64,000 nucleotides of DNA from JASSUD01 sp031963005 (GTDB lineage: Bacteria; Pseudomonadota; Gammaproteobacteria; Burkholderiales; Burkholderiaceae), in the NCBI GenBank assembly GCA_031963005.1, contig JASSUL010000008.1, positions 36,076 to 100,075 on the forward strand, written 5' to 3'. Position numbers and translations under genes: made by a program. Under the pieces are notes generated by a model, which saw nothing but the letters and a program-made list of their open reading frames with translations, ran no database searches and was not told the DNA's origin. Of the stretch, positions 36,038 to 45,695 are shown one piece after another (position 1 is the first letter of the stretch; each line of letters starts with the position of its first letter).

Positions 36038-36850
36038 TTACTCTTGAACTGTTTGCGGCATTTTGAGCAAATTTAAATCCACTAATGCAGGTAATCCTGC
36101 CACGGCAGCAAGGAGAAGCGCAAAAGGCAGCAATGCATGAAAACCTATATACAAAAAATTGATCGTACCCAGTGCGCCGCCTAAGAAAAACATGCCCAAT
36201 AAAGACAGTAGTAAGCTGCGTTTTTGGGGGTTGGGTTCAATAGATTGAATATAGGGCGTATGCATATTTTGTAGGGTAGGCTGTATAAATTTAGCAAACA
36301 TGGCTTTGCCTAGCTCCATACCTATATCGGTCACTAAGCCTGTGACATGGGTAGTGCGTATCTCTGCATGAGACATATTGGTGATCGTGGCATTTTGTAA
36401 ACCCATCACAAAGCATAGTAAGCCAATGGTTGCTGGAATAAAAGCAGTATCGTATTGCTGAAAAGTATCCCCCATAAATCCAAAGATGCCTAAAAGCACG
36501 GCTTCTAGCAATAAGGGAAGGGCATATAAACTCTGTAAGCGCAAAGCGGTGGACCAGGTGATTAATACCATGGAAGTGGCCGCACCTGCACCAAAAGCTA
36601 GTAGGGCATAAAAACCCGATAGCGCTAAATCCAATTTGCCTGTGGCCAAATTATCTGCAACCTGCGCGACTACGCCAGACATATGCCCTGTATATTGTTC
36701 AACAGCCAGAAAACCACTTGCATTGATGATGCCTGCCAGAAGTGCTAAAAATAGCGCAATTTGTCGGTTTGCTGGCCGACTGCGTGTTTTTCCAGTAAGA
36801 GAATAAAAATAAGAAAATACCGGAGTAAAAAAAGAGCTTGCAAAAATCAT
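36038..36850 (-). CDS. DUF1275 (YoaK-like) membrane protein
   Basis: The 270-residue protein has about six hydrophobic helices and the family pattern AGIINASGFLAVEQYTGHMSG near 40-60 and GLQNATITNMSHAEIRTTHV near 155-175. The function of this family is not established; it is an inner-membrane protein. It is embedded between hemW and can in the same orientation. Confidence 0.88.
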   Translation of the reverse strand: MIFASSFFTPVFSYFYSLTGKTRSRPANRQIALFLALLAGIINASGFLAVEQYTGHMSGVVAQVADNLATGKLDLALSGFYALLAFGAGAATSMVLITWSTALRLQSLYALPLLLEAVLLGIFGFMGDTFQQYDTAFIPATIGLLCFVMGLQNATITNMSHAEIRTTHVTGLVTDIGMELGKAMFAKFIQPTLQNMHTPYIQSIEPNPQKRSLLLSLLGMFFLGGALGTINFLYIGFHALLPFALLLAAVAGLPALVDLNLLKMPQTVQE

Positions 36851-36888
36851 AATGAGGGCTTAATGGGGCAAATAGGCAGAAAGACGAG

Positions 36889-38154
36889 TCAATCTTCCAA
36901 AAATAAAGCTTGTAGATTATTTAAAAAACGATGGCCCAGCGGAGTAGGGCCAATATGCTGATGTGTACGCGTCAATAGGCCGAGTGTTTCGGCTTTATCG
37001 AGCTGAGCGTTGAGGATATTGAGTGGTAAACCAGTCCTTTCTGTAAAAAAATGAGGGGCAAACCCTTCATCCAAGCGCAAAATATTAAGCATAAATTCAA
37101 ACCCAAGCTCGCGAGTGGGAACCTCGTGTTCTTCCACAATAGGAGAGCCTGTTTTGCAGTGCTCCATATAGGCCAATGGTTGCTTATAGCGCACTTGCCG
37201 AATAATACGATTAGAAAACGATATCTTACTGTGCGCCCCTGCACCAATACCCAAATAATCTCCAAAACGCCAGTAGTTGAGATTGTGCTTGCATCGCCGC
37301 CCAGCTTGCGCATAGGCAGAAATCTCATACTGTTGATAGCCAGACTGTGCAAGCCGTATAGGAACCCAATTTTGCATGTCTGCGCATAGTTCATCGTCTG
37401 GAAGTTTGGGCGGATATTTCGCAAACCAGGTATTAGGTTCAATAGTGAGATGATAAAACGACAAGTGTGGCGAAGCGTAGCTTAATGCGCGCTCGGCGTC
37501 GGCATAAGCCTCTTCCAGGTTTTGTCCCGGTAAGCCAAACATGAGGTCGAGATTAAAATTGTCAAAGGTATTTTTAGCGCATAGCAGTGCCTCATGCGCT
37601 TGTTCCGCATTATGCGTGCGGCCTAAGGCTTGTAGTTTGGCATCATTAAAACTTTGCACCCCAATAGACAAACGATTAATTCCGCTGGCGCGAAACTGAC
37701 GGAATTTATCGGCCTCAAAGGTACTTGGATTGGCTTCTAGCGTGATTTCTGCGTCAGGTTCGAGCGGTACGCGCGCTCGAATATCACTGAGTAAACGCTC
37801 AACTCCTGCGCAAGAGAGTAGGCTAGGAGTGCCTCCGCCAATAAAAACACTATGTACGGTACGACCCCAAATTGAGGGCAGCGCATATTCTAGGTCAGCG
37901 CACAAGGCGTCTAGATATTCTTTTTCAGGGAAATCAGGAGTATGCGTGCTGTGAATGGCTATGCGTTTGTTATGCGCATTTGCGGTACGCGTCGTATCAC
38001 TTTTCCAAGTATGTGAGTTGAAGTCGCAGTAAGGGCATTTACGAATACACCAGGGAAAATGGATGTATAGCGCAAGTGGGGGCAATGTGGTGAGATGGAT
38101 CTGCCTGGGTACGGTGCAAAAAGCATGTGTGGAGGCAGAAGGAGATGCGGTCAT
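36889..38154 (-). CDS. hemW: Radical SAM heme chaperone HemW
   Basis: The 421-residue protein has the radical-SAM cluster cysteines 36, 40 and 43 in PWCIRKCPYCDF, the SAM-binding GGTPS, and the HemW C-terminal domain (EFMLNILRLDEGF). It was formerly annotated as oxygen-independent coproporphyrinogen oxidase; the CPYCDF signature identifies the HemW group, which carries heme for insertion into respiratory proteins. An insert of about 25 residues after the cluster loop is unusual. It follows rdgB in the common rph-rdgB-hemW order. Confidence 0.95.
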   Translation of the reverse strand: MTASPSASTHAFCTVPRQIHLTTLPPLALYIHFPWCIRKCPYCDFNSHTWKSDTTRTANAHNKRIAIHSTHTPDFPEKEYLDALCADLEYALPSIWGRTVHSVFIGGGTPSLLSCAGVERLLSDIRARVPLEPDAEITLEANPSTFEADKFRQFRASGINRLSIGVQSFNDAKLQALGRTHNAEQAHEALLCAKNTFDNFNLDLMFGLPGQNLEEAYADAERALSYASPHLSFYHLTIEPNTWFAKYPPKLPDDELCADMQNWVPIRLAQSGYQQYEISAYAQAGRRCKHNLNYWRFGDYLGIGAGAHSKISFSNRIIRQVRYKQPLAYMEHCKTGSPIVEEHEVPTRELGFEFMLNILRLDEGFAPHFFTERTGLPLNILNAQLDKAETLGLLTRTHQHIGPTPLGHRFLNNLQALFLED

Positions 38155-38188
38155 AGTATCGTAGTGATATGGTGCGATATCGCTCTCA

Positions 38189-38216
38189 CCCTATTGAGGA
38201 ATATCCCTCAATAGGG
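38189..38216 (-). terminator. Stem-loop between rdgB and hemW
   Basis: A perfect 11-bp stem (CCCTATTGAGG / CCTCAATAGGG) with a six-base loop lies in the gap after rdgB. No T run follows, so it is more likely an attenuator or RNA-stability hairpin than a full terminator. Confidence 0.55.
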
Positions 38217-38276
38217 CGATTAAATGGTGCTGTTTGTTGAGCATAATTTTAGAACCTGGAAGATATAAACAGATTC

Positions 38277-39119
38277 TTACATTGGGGGGCTGGCTATTGG
38301 AACCCCTTGTATTAGCGAAAAGCGTTCGTGCAATGCGGCTATCCATTGTGTAAATGCCTGCGCGCGATGGCTGTGCTGGTTTTTAGTCTGAGCATCGAGT
38401 TGGGCGGCAGTCTGATGGATTTCTGGAATATAGAAGATGGCATCGTAACCAAATCCTTCCGATCCTATAGGAGTATGGTTGATTTCCCCCCACCAGCGCG
38501 CGTAGCTAATCAGTGGTTCAGGATCCTCTGCATGCAAGACAAAAGCGAGCGCACAAAAGTAGTAGGCTCGGCGATTATCATAAGGAGCTAATGCTTCCAA
38601 AAGCCGTATTGCATTGGCTGCATCAGTACTGATGCGTGTAGGAAAGCCCCATCTTTCTTGATCAGACAAACTCGCTAAACGGGCAAATCGTGCAGAATAT
38701 ACCCCAGGCGCGCCTTGTAGTGCGGGGACGCATAAGCCTGAATCATCCGCTAATGCAGGTAACCCGGTCAGGCGCGCTGCGTGGCGCGCTTTAGCGAGTG
38801 CATTTTCGATAAAAGTGCAGTGTGGTTCTTGGGCTTCAGAGACGCCCAATGTGCTTTGGCTGACTAATTGAATGGAAGGCAAGGGCTGGGAAGGGGAAGC
38901 AGCAGGCAGTTGCCCCCCTGGTAAAGCACCAGAGAAGGTATTCAGTAAAGTCTGAAATTCTTTTAATTTTCCTGGATTATTCGAGGCTAGTACGATGGTG
39001 CTGGGCCAAGCGGTGTAATCGTGCGTGCTGGGTTTTTGCTTAACGTGTTTGTCTACGCTGCATTTGTCTATATTGACGCAGGTGTCTACGGCAGAGGTGT
39101 TGGGAGTCGTAGCGGTCAT
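38277..39119 (-). CDS. rdgB: XTP/dITP pyrophosphatase (Ham1 family)
   Basis: The 280-residue protein removes non-canonical purine nucleotides. The family start IVLASNNPGKLKEF is at 42-55, and ADDSGLCVPAL and GEGFGYDAIFYIPE-type motifs (seen as GSEGFGYDAIFYIPE) follow. It is longer than the usual 200 residues: there is a 40-residue N-terminal tail of no recognisable type and an insert after LLNTFSG. Both may be degenerating additions or a start further in. It lies directly after rph, as in many proteobacteria. Confidence 0.93.
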   Translation of the reverse strand: MTATTPNTSAVDTCVNIDKCSVDKHVKQKPSTHDYTAWPSTIVLASNNPGKLKEFQTLLNTFSGALPGGQLPAASPSQPLPSIQLVSQSTLGVSEAQEPHCTFIENALAKARHAARLTGLPALADDSGLCVPALQGAPGVYSARFARLASLSDQERWGFPTRISTDAANAIRLLEALAPYDNRRAYYFCALAFVLHAEDPEPLISYARWWGEINHTPIGSEGFGYDAIFYIPEIHQTAAQLDAQTKNQHSHRAQAFTQWIAALHERFSLIQGVPIASPPM

Positions 39120-39182
39120 AACTATTTATAGGAAAAAGCACAAAAAGCCAGGAAAAATAAAAGTGCATTAAAAGGAAAATAA

Positions 39183-40010
39183 TTACTCGCGTATCCCCAA
39201 GGCGGCCTTTTGATGCTGAACCAGCTGCACTATACCTATTTGTGCACTATCTAGCATGTTAAAGAGCTCTGTACGTGAAAAGGGATGTTGCTCTGCAGTG
39301 CCTTGAATTTCAATCAGCGTGCCTTCACTAGTCATCACGACATTCATGTCCGTGTCGCATTGTGAATCTTCCTCATAATTGAGATCTAATAAGCAAGCGC
39401 TGCGAACGATGCCCATAGAGATTGCAGCGACCCAGTGTCGAACTAAACCATTCTGCAAAGGCCATAACGCAGCTTTGGAAGCATCCTCTGTGCAAGAGGC
39501 GCTATAAGCCATGCTCTGAGTCTGGGTATTTTGCTTATTTGGAGAAAGTGTCATGAGCGCCTGATAAGCCGCAACAAATGCCCCAGTAATACTAGCCGTA
39601 CGTGTGCCTCCATCCGCTTGCAGAACATCGCAGTCAATATGCAAGGTACGTGGCCCCAATGCTTCAAGATTAAAAGCCGTGCGTAGCGAGCGCCCGATAA
39701 GCCGTTGAATTTCTTGCGTGCGCCCTGTGGCTTTGCCCTGGGTCACTTCGCGGCGCGTACGGGTGCGTGTTGCGCGGGGTAGCATACTGTATTCGGCAGT
39801 AAGCCATCCTTGACCAGTATGACGCAAAAAGTCGGGCACACCGTCGACAAGACTTGCCGTGCAGAGGACTTTAGTATCGCCATATTCGATCAGCGCCGAA
39901 CCTTCCGCATAGGCATTGTAGCCAGGCGTTAAGCGTATGGGACGTAATTCATCGGCTTTGCGTCCATCCAAACGTGAAATATTTGAGGAGGATGCAGAGG
40001 GAGTATTCAT
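39183..40010 (-). CDS. rph: RNase PH
   Basis: The 275-residue phosphorolytic exonuclease trims tRNA 3' ends. The motifs RLDGRKADELRPI, GWLTAEYSMLPRATRTRTRRE and IGRSLRTAFNLEALGPRTLHIDCDVLQADGGTRTASI are seen in turn. A family-typical C-terminus follows an insert of about 30 residues near 160-190 (SPNKQNTQTQ...). The first gene of the minus-strand run rph to hisA. Confidence 0.95.
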   Translation of the reverse strand: MNTPSASSSNISRLDGRKADELRPIRLTPGYNAYAEGSALIEYGDTKVLCTASLVDGVPDFLRHTGQGWLTAEYSMLPRATRTRTRREVTQGKATGRTQEIQRLIGRSLRTAFNLEALGPRTLHIDCDVLQADGGTRTASITGAFVAAYQALMTLSPNKQNTQTQSMAYSASCTEDASKAALWPLQNGLVRHWVAAISMGIVRSACLLDLNYEEDSQCDTDMNVVMTSEGTLIEIQGTAEQHPFSRTELFNMLDSAQIGIVQLVQHQKAALGIRE

Positions 40011-40561
40011 AAAAAAGCGCAGTTGAACAGAAAAAGCAGATAAAGAGGCAGAAGAACGTAAATTTTAAGTAGGAAAGAACTCAAAAAGGGGTATGAAAAT
40101 TTAAGAAACCTTGCGGAAAATGCGCAGGATTTTTCTTAAAATGGGATTCATTGGCATTCATTCAATCGAATAAAAGCAGTATTTTTACATACTCTTTACA
40201 GAAAACAAGGTAGCTATTCAGCTATTTGGCATTACCCCATTGTCGTAATAGGCTGATACGTCGATGGAGTCGCTGGGTTTTGAGAATCCCATTTCAATCC
40301 ATATTTCTAAGAAACCGTTTATTATCTCTCAAAAGGGCCTTCTTTGAGGTCGCGCGGTGCTAAATAGCTTCTTAGTGCAATGGCGCGTTTGCATCCTTTG
40401 ATGGTTTGCTGCATGGGTTTATTTTTGAAGAAACATGGGATAATTGATGACTTGCTGTCTTTTTTTGCTCACACGAATGAGATTGAAAAGCCCGTATCAG
40501 CGTTTCTATCTCGCGGCTTAGGCCCCCATTTTTGCCTACGATTTTTTCTTTTTGACATGCT
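40011..40561. other. Intergenic gap, rph / gmk divergent
   Basis: No supported gene in 551 bases. In Burkholderia relatives I recall yicC and phosphatase/kinase genes between rph and gmk; none is recognisable here. Promoters for rph and gmk must lie in this stretch, but I see no clear one. Confidence 0.4.
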
Positions 40562-41209
40562 ATGACCGCCTTTACCGTACATTCTGCTAGAACCGTATTG
40601 ATTGTGGTTGCTCCTTCTGGCGCAGGGAAATCGACTTTGGTCAATGCGCTGCTCGCGCAAGATTCTGCTTTGCGTTTGTCGATCTCTCATACGACGCGAG
40701 CCCCTCGCCCTGGAGAAGTCGATGGTCAGCATTATCATTTTGTAGATGTACCAACTTTTCAAGCACTGCAAGACAAAGGGGTATTTTTAGAAACGGCGGA
40801 AGTGCATGGGCATTACTACGGCACATCGCGCGATGCGATCGAACATTCTAGGCAGCAAGGCTACGATGTGGTTTTAGAAATTGATTGGCAGGGCGCGCAG
40901 CAAGTGCAGCGTCTTTTCCCTGATGCGGTCAGTGTATTTATTTTGCCTCCTTCTTTTGATGCGCTCGAAACACGGTTACGCAAACGCGGACAAGATAGTT
41001 CTAATGTCATTGCGCGCCGTTTACTCGCCGCCGGAGGAGAGATTGCGCATGCCAATGAGTGTGATTACGTGGTGATTAATGATATTTTTGAAAAAGCATT
41101 AGAAGCGCTCACCGCTATTGTGACAGCGACTCGTTTTCGCTTCACTGCACAGCAAGCGCGGCACGCAGAGCTTTTTGCGGAGTTAGGCATTCATCCAGCT
41201 CCTATTTAA
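40562..41209 (+). CDS. gmk: Guanylate kinase
   Basis: The 215-residue kinase phosphorylates GMP to GDP. The P-loop APSGAGKSTL is at 17-26, and the GMP-binding stretch SISHTTRAPRPGEVDGQHYHF follows, with RLLAAGGEIAHANECDYV near the end. Length is normal. Followed by rpoZ and spoT, the widespread gmk-rpoZ-spoT order that links nucleotide supply to ppGpp. Confidence 0.97.
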   Translation: MTAFTVHSARTVLIVVAPSGAGKSTLVNALLAQDSALRLSISHTTRAPRPGEVDGQHYHFVDVPTFQALQDKGVFLETAEVHGHYYGTSRDAIEHSRQQGYDVVLEIDWQGAQQVQRLFPDAVSVFILPPSFDALETRLRKRGQDSSNVIARRLLAAGGEIAHANECDYVVINDIFEKALEALTAIVTATRFRFTAQQARHAELFAELGIHPAPI

Positions 41210-41464
41210 ATCCTCTTTAAACAGGGAAAAAGAAGCAGAATACGCGTTATAAACCTTACTCCTTGGCCGCACAGACCGCGGTATTGTGCGATGATAAGAA
41301 ACTTGCTCCTTCTCCGGTAGAATACCCGAGTGGTTGTAATATACGGAATTCGACTTTTTGTGACGGGATATGCGCGATGCCTTGAAGAAGGCGCGTGTCT
41401 TTTGGAGCTTAGGGCCTTGTGTTAAGGCTTGAGCTTACCTATTTTGACGTTTTAAGGAATGACT

Positions 41465-41686
41465 ATGGCCCGTATTACTATTGAAGATTGTCTTGGAAAA
41501 GACATGGCAAACCGTTTTGACATAACACTAGCTGCTGCTATTTCCATCCGCTGCGGTTTTCTGAATCGCCTTATGCAGCAAACAGAAACGGGGATCAAAA
41601 CGAATAATAAACAGTGCGTGAGTGCACTAAGAGCGATTGCAAAAGGATTAGTCGGCAAAGATATGCTTTTGAATATTTCTTTATAA
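41465..41686 (+). CDS. rpoZ: RNA polymerase omega subunit
   Basis: The 73-residue protein begins MARITIEDCLGKDMANRF, the omega family start, and contains a VSALRAIAKGLVG helix. I pick the ATG at 41465 rather than 41459 because AAGGA ends seven bases before the former and only one base before the latter. The middle is more divergent than in free-living Burkholderia. Confidence 0.94.
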   Translation: MARITIEDCLGKDMANRFDITLAAAISIRCGFLNRLMQQTETGIKTNNKQCVSALRAIAKGLVGKDMLLNISL

Positions 41687-41748
41687 GCTGGTTTGGGAGT
41701 ATGTCATTGCTCCCCCTTTCTCTCCTACCCCCTCTTTAAGAAAATACT

Positions 41749-44103
41749 GTGGCGCGTAATTATCTTAATGCGGTTTTTGAGCATTCCCTGCGACATTTAT
41801 TTGGGCCTACGGCAATGCCGGATCAGCCTTGCCTGCAGGGAGAGGTTTCTATTGCGTCGCTGATTGATAAGGTCAGCCGGTATTTAAAAAAAACAGAGAT
41901 CAAGGAGATTAAAGCCGCTTTTCAGTTTGGTAATGCCGCTCACACAGGACAATATCGTCAAAGCGGTGAACCTTATATTACGCATCCTATTGCCGTTGCA
42001 GAGATTTGTGCGGGTTGGAAGCTGGATGCGCGAGCGATCATCGCGGCTCTGCTGCATGATGTCATTGAAGATCAAGGCGTGACCAAAGCCGAGCTGGCTG
42101 AACGCTTTGGCGCTGAGGTTGCTGAATTAGTCGACGGCCTTTCTAAGCTCGATAAAATGGAATTCCGTAGTCGGGAGGAGGCGCAAGCAGAAAATTTTCG
42201 CAAGATGCTTCTCGCTATGGCGCGCGATGTACGTGTCATTTTGATCAAGCTTGCCGATCGCTTACACAATATGCGTACTCTCGGTGCGGTGCCTGCTGAA
42301 AAAAGGCAACGTGTTGCACGCGAAACGATTGATATTTATGCCCCCATTGCCTATCGGCTGGGGCTCAATAAAACTTACCAAGAATTGCAAGAAGCATGCT
42401 TTGAAAATGAACATCCGCATCGCTATGCAACCTTATCTAAAGCGCTAGAAGTCTCGCGTCATCAACGTCAAGAAATTATTGAAAAGATTTTAAAAACGAC
42501 AGAGCAGGCCTTAAGCAATGCCAAAATCAATTTTTCGCTCAGTGGCCGAGAAAAGACGATTTGTAGTATCTATAAAAAAATGCGCACAAAGCATACTTCT
42601 TTTGCCAATGTGCTAGATCGTTATGGCTTTAGGGTGATTGTTGAATATACGCTGGAGTGTTACCAGTGTATCGGTGTGTTACACAGCCTCTATAAGCCTA
42701 TGCCAGGGCATTTTAAAGACTATATTGCCGTGCCTAAAGTCAATGGCTACCAGTCTTTGCATACCACAGTGCTTGGGCCTTTAGGGACACCGATTGAGTT
42801 TCAAGTGCGTACCCGTAAAATGCATGAGATTGCAGAATCCGGGGTTGCCGCGCATTGGCTGTATAAAAAAGGAAAGGCTGAACTCGATGACATGCAAGAG
42901 CGTGCGCATCAGTGGTTGAAATCACTGTTAGATATTCAATCTGAATCGGGAGATGCCACAGAATTTTTTGAGCATGTAAAAGCGGATTTATTTCCCGATG
43001 TAGTTTATGTATTTACCCCAAAATCACGAATCATGGCGCTACCGCGGGGAGCCACGGCTTTAGATTTTGCCTATGCAATCCATAGCGATCTAGGGAATGA
43101 GTGCGTAGCGATTCGCATTAATAATGAGCTCCTTCCCTTGCGCACCCCGCTGGAAAGCGGCGATGTTGTTCATGTAATTACAGCCCCTTATTCAAAGCCC
43201 AACCCTACGTGGTTGGGCTTTGTACGTACGGGCAAAGCACGCGCAGCGATTCGCCATTACTTGAAAACAATGCATTTGCAGGAATCGATTCTGCTCGGGG
43301 AGCGCTTGCTAGAGCGCGGATTAAAGGCCTATAACCTGGCACTGGTCAATATCAATGCGGAAGTATGGGAAAAGCTCATACAATGGACAGGCAGCTCGAG
43401 TAGCGAAGTCATTTTTGCGGATATCGGTTTAGGGCGGCAAGTCGCTGCCGTGATGGCGAAGCGCATTGCGGTACTGTTAGGGGGGCTTGAGCAAGAGAAA
43501 ACAGAACTGGGGGCTAGCAGTGCAGCAATCCCCCATAAAAAAGAGAGCACGGTGGCCAACACAGGCTCAACATTGCCCTCTTTGCCGCTGCCAGTAACGG
43601 GAATAAGCCCTGTAGGTATTACGGGTACAGAGGGAATGTCTGTTCAACTGTCTACCTGCTGCAGGCCGATCCCAGGGGACGATATCATGGGATATATCGG
43701 CATTGGCTTGGGAATGGCTATTCATACCACCCACTGCCGAGTCGCGCAGCGTATCCATCAACGCGACCCAGAACGCTGGATTGATGTGGTCTGGGAGACG
43801 CTTGCAGGAACAGCAGGGCGATTGTTTGATGCCTCGATCAAAGTGCTGGTATATAAAAGAAAAGGAACCATTGCTAGGATTGCTGCAGATATTACTGCAG
43901 CCGATGCCAATATTGCGCATATAGCGATGGATGAAGTAGATCCCGCCCATACGCCACATGCCACAGAAGTATTGCGCTTAATGATTCAAATACGCGACCG
44001 CATTCATCTAGCGCAAGTATTGCGCCATCTACGCACCAATAAAGATGTATTGCGCATTGCCCGCGAAAAGCCGGGATCAGATCTATTAGGCCGATTAGAA
44101 TAA
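41749..44103 (+). CDS. spoT: Bifunctional (p)ppGpp synthetase/hydrolase SpoT
   Basis: The 784-residue protein has an N-terminal HD hydrolase domain with the intact HD pair at 103-104 (LLHDVIED). A synthetase domain around GREKTICSIYKKM and RYGFRVIVE, a TGS domain starting VYVFTPKSRIMALPRGATALDFAYAIH and a C-terminal ACT domain complete it. The intact HD motif favours SpoT over RelA. GTG start at 41749. It follows rpoZ in the standard order. Confidence 0.95.
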   Translation: MARNYLNAVFEHSLRHLFGPTAMPDQPCLQGEVSIASLIDKVSRYLKKTEIKEIKAAFQFGNAAHTGQYRQSGEPYITHPIAVAEICAGWKLDARAIIAALLHDVIEDQGVTKAELAERFGAEVAELVDGLSKLDKMEFRSREEAQAENFRKMLLAMARDVRVILIKLADRLHNMRTLGAVPAEKRQRVARETIDIYAPIAYRLGLNKTYQELQEACFENEHPHRYATLSKALEVSRHQRQEIIEKILKTTEQALSNAKINFSLSGREKTICSIYKKMRTKHTSFANVLDRYGFRVIVEYTLECYQCIGVLHSLYKPMPGHFKDYIAVPKVNGYQSLHTTVLGPLGTPIEFQVRTRKMHEIAESGVAAHWLYKKGKAELDDMQERAHQWLKSLLDIQSESGDATEFFEHVKADLFPDVVYVFTPKSRIMALPRGATALDFAYAIHSDLGNECVAIRINNELLPLRTPLESGDVVHVITAPYSKPNPTWLGFVRTGKARAAIRHYLKTMHLQESILLGERLLERGLKAYNLALVNINAEVWEKLIQWTGSSSSEVIFADIGLGRQVAAVMAKRIAVLLGGLEQEKTELGASSAAIPHKKESTVANTGSTLPSLPLPVTGISPVGITGTEGMSVQLSTCCRPIPGDDIMGYIGIGLGMAIHTTHCRVAQRIHQRDPERWIDVVWETLAGTAGRLFDASIKVLVYKRKGTIARIAADITAADANIAHIAMDEVDPAHTPHATEVLRLMIQIRDRIHLAQVLRHLRTNKDVLRIAREKPGSDLLGRLE

Positions 44104-44167
44104 AATAAATAGGATGCCTAGGTTTTTTATCGCGGCGAGAAATACCGTTCAAGAAGACCGTTCAATT

Positions 44168-45511
44168 TTAATCTGCCGCTTTATGCGTAGGTTTAAATAA
44201 CTTCACCGTTTTAATTCCATGCGCATCAAAGTGCAAAACTTCCATTTTGCAACCATTGACCTCCAGGCTCACATCGCCTTCTGGAATATCATGCAATATC
44301 TCTAGAATGAGGCCGTTCAGTGTTTTAGGTCCGCTGACTTTATGACCATTCGTCGCGGTTGGCCCACTGACTGAAAAGTGAAGATTCAGTGCACGATTGA
44401 GTTCTCGTAAAGAGCTTCGCCCAGGCACAATGCATTCTCCTGCTGCATCCCAGCCCGTGCGCGGATCCGTGATGCGGGGCAAAGAGGTCGTAAATTCACC
44501 AATAATCTCTTCAATAATATCTTCTGAAGTGACCAACCCTTGCAATTGCCCATATTCATCGACGACTAAGCCCACACGCTGCCGATGCTCTTGGAAGTAT
44601 TGGAGTTGTTGTAGTACGGGCGTGCCGCTGGGAACAAAGTAGGGCGTCGATAAACATTCTCGCAATGTTTCATGCGTCAGCTCCTCTCTCTGATGCAGCG
44701 TCGCTAGCGCTTTGCGTACATGCAAAACCCCTATAATCTGATCAATATCTCCTTGATAGACGGGGAGTTGGTTGTGATAGCACGTTTGTAATTGGCCAAG
44801 CAAGGGTTCTAAAGGCATTTGAAGGTCCAATGCTTCTATATGCGTGCGCGGCACCATCACATCGTCTACAGAAATATTTTCCAGATCAAATAAATTTAGC
44901 AAGATACTTTTAGGCTTATGCGGCATAAATCCGCCAGATTCCAGCACCATTGTCCGTAATTCATCGGTGGAGAGCCGTGCCTCAGGGGCATTGCGCGTAT
45001 TAATGCGTAGCACCCACAAAATAGCCGAGGCGAAGCTATTAATGAGTCGCAGAAAAGGGCCTCCAATGCGCATGAGCGGGCTGATGACCAAACTTGCAGG
45101 CAGCGCGATTTTTTCCGGATAAGTCGCGCCGACAATTTTGGGGGTAATTTCGCTAAAAATAATAATTAAAAAAGCAATAATTCCGGTGTTGACAGACAAT
45201 ACCCATCCTTCACTGCCAAAGGTGCGCAATGCAATAGAAGTGGTAATGACAGGAATAATAGTATTGACTAAGCTATTACCCACTAGCACAAAACTGAGCA
45301 GCTGCTCAGTTTGCCCTAGCAAGGCTTGTGTTTTGCGTGCGCCTAGCCGGTTTTGCTTAACAAGATATTTAAGACGATGGCGATTGATCGCCATCATCGA
45401 TGTCTCTGAAATGGAGAAAAAAGCGGAAAGCAATAATAATGCTGCGATGCCGCCGATTTGCATCCAGATAGATGAAAAGAGGGAAGAGAAAAAAGCGAGA
45501 AAAGAGCTCAC
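44168..45511 (-). CDS. CNNM/CBS-domain transporter (HlyC/CorC family)
   Basis: The 447-residue membrane protein begins with a CNNM (DUF21) domain of about four helices (ALLLLSAFFSISETSMMAINR), followed by two CBS domains (VDDVMVPRTHIEALD and later YGQLQGLVTSEDIIEEIIGE) and a CorC_HlyC C-terminal domain. Relatives export Mg2+ or Co2+. Convergent with spoT and divergent from rsmA. Confidence 0.9.
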   Translation of the reverse strand: MSSFLAFFSSLFSSIWMQIGGIAALLLLSAFFSISETSMMAINRHRLKYLVKQNRLGARKTQALLGQTEQLLSFVLVGNSLVNTIIPVITTSIALRTFGSEGWVLSVNTGIIAFLIIIFSEITPKIVGATYPEKIALPASLVISPLMRIGGPFLRLINSFASAILWVLRINTRNAPEARLSTDELRTMVLESGGFMPHKPKSILLNLFDLENISVDDVMVPRTHIEALDLQMPLEPLLGQLQTCYHNQLPVYQGDIDQIIGVLHVRKALATLHQREELTHETLRECLSTPYFVPSGTPVLQQLQYFQEHRQRVGLVVDEYGQLQGLVTSEDIIEEIIGEFTTSLPRITDPRTGWDAAGECIVPGRSSLRELNRALNLHFSVSGPTATNGHKVSGPKTLNGLILEILHDIPEGDVSLEVNGCKMEVLHFDAHGIKTVKLFKPTHKAAD

Positions 45512-45695
45512 GTGTAAACAATAAAGGTGGAAAGACTTAAACTATAACAGACTCAAAAGAAGAAGGAGGGTGGGAGAAACCCTATCTATCTTGCTTTTTT
45601 GCAACAATAAGGGCATACATTCGTATTTTTATCGGCATAGTCCGAAATATTTTGCGATATCCCCTTTTTTTCTTTCTTTTAAATTTGCTTTTCTC

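Noticed and set aside
41749..44103. RelA (synthetase only)
   Set aside because: The HD pair in LLHDVIED is intact and the gene follows rpoZ, which fits SpoT.
45570..45695. N-terminal extension of RsmA
   Set aside because: The added 42 residues have no family resemblance; MPEYLASHHPRKRFGQ is the natural start.
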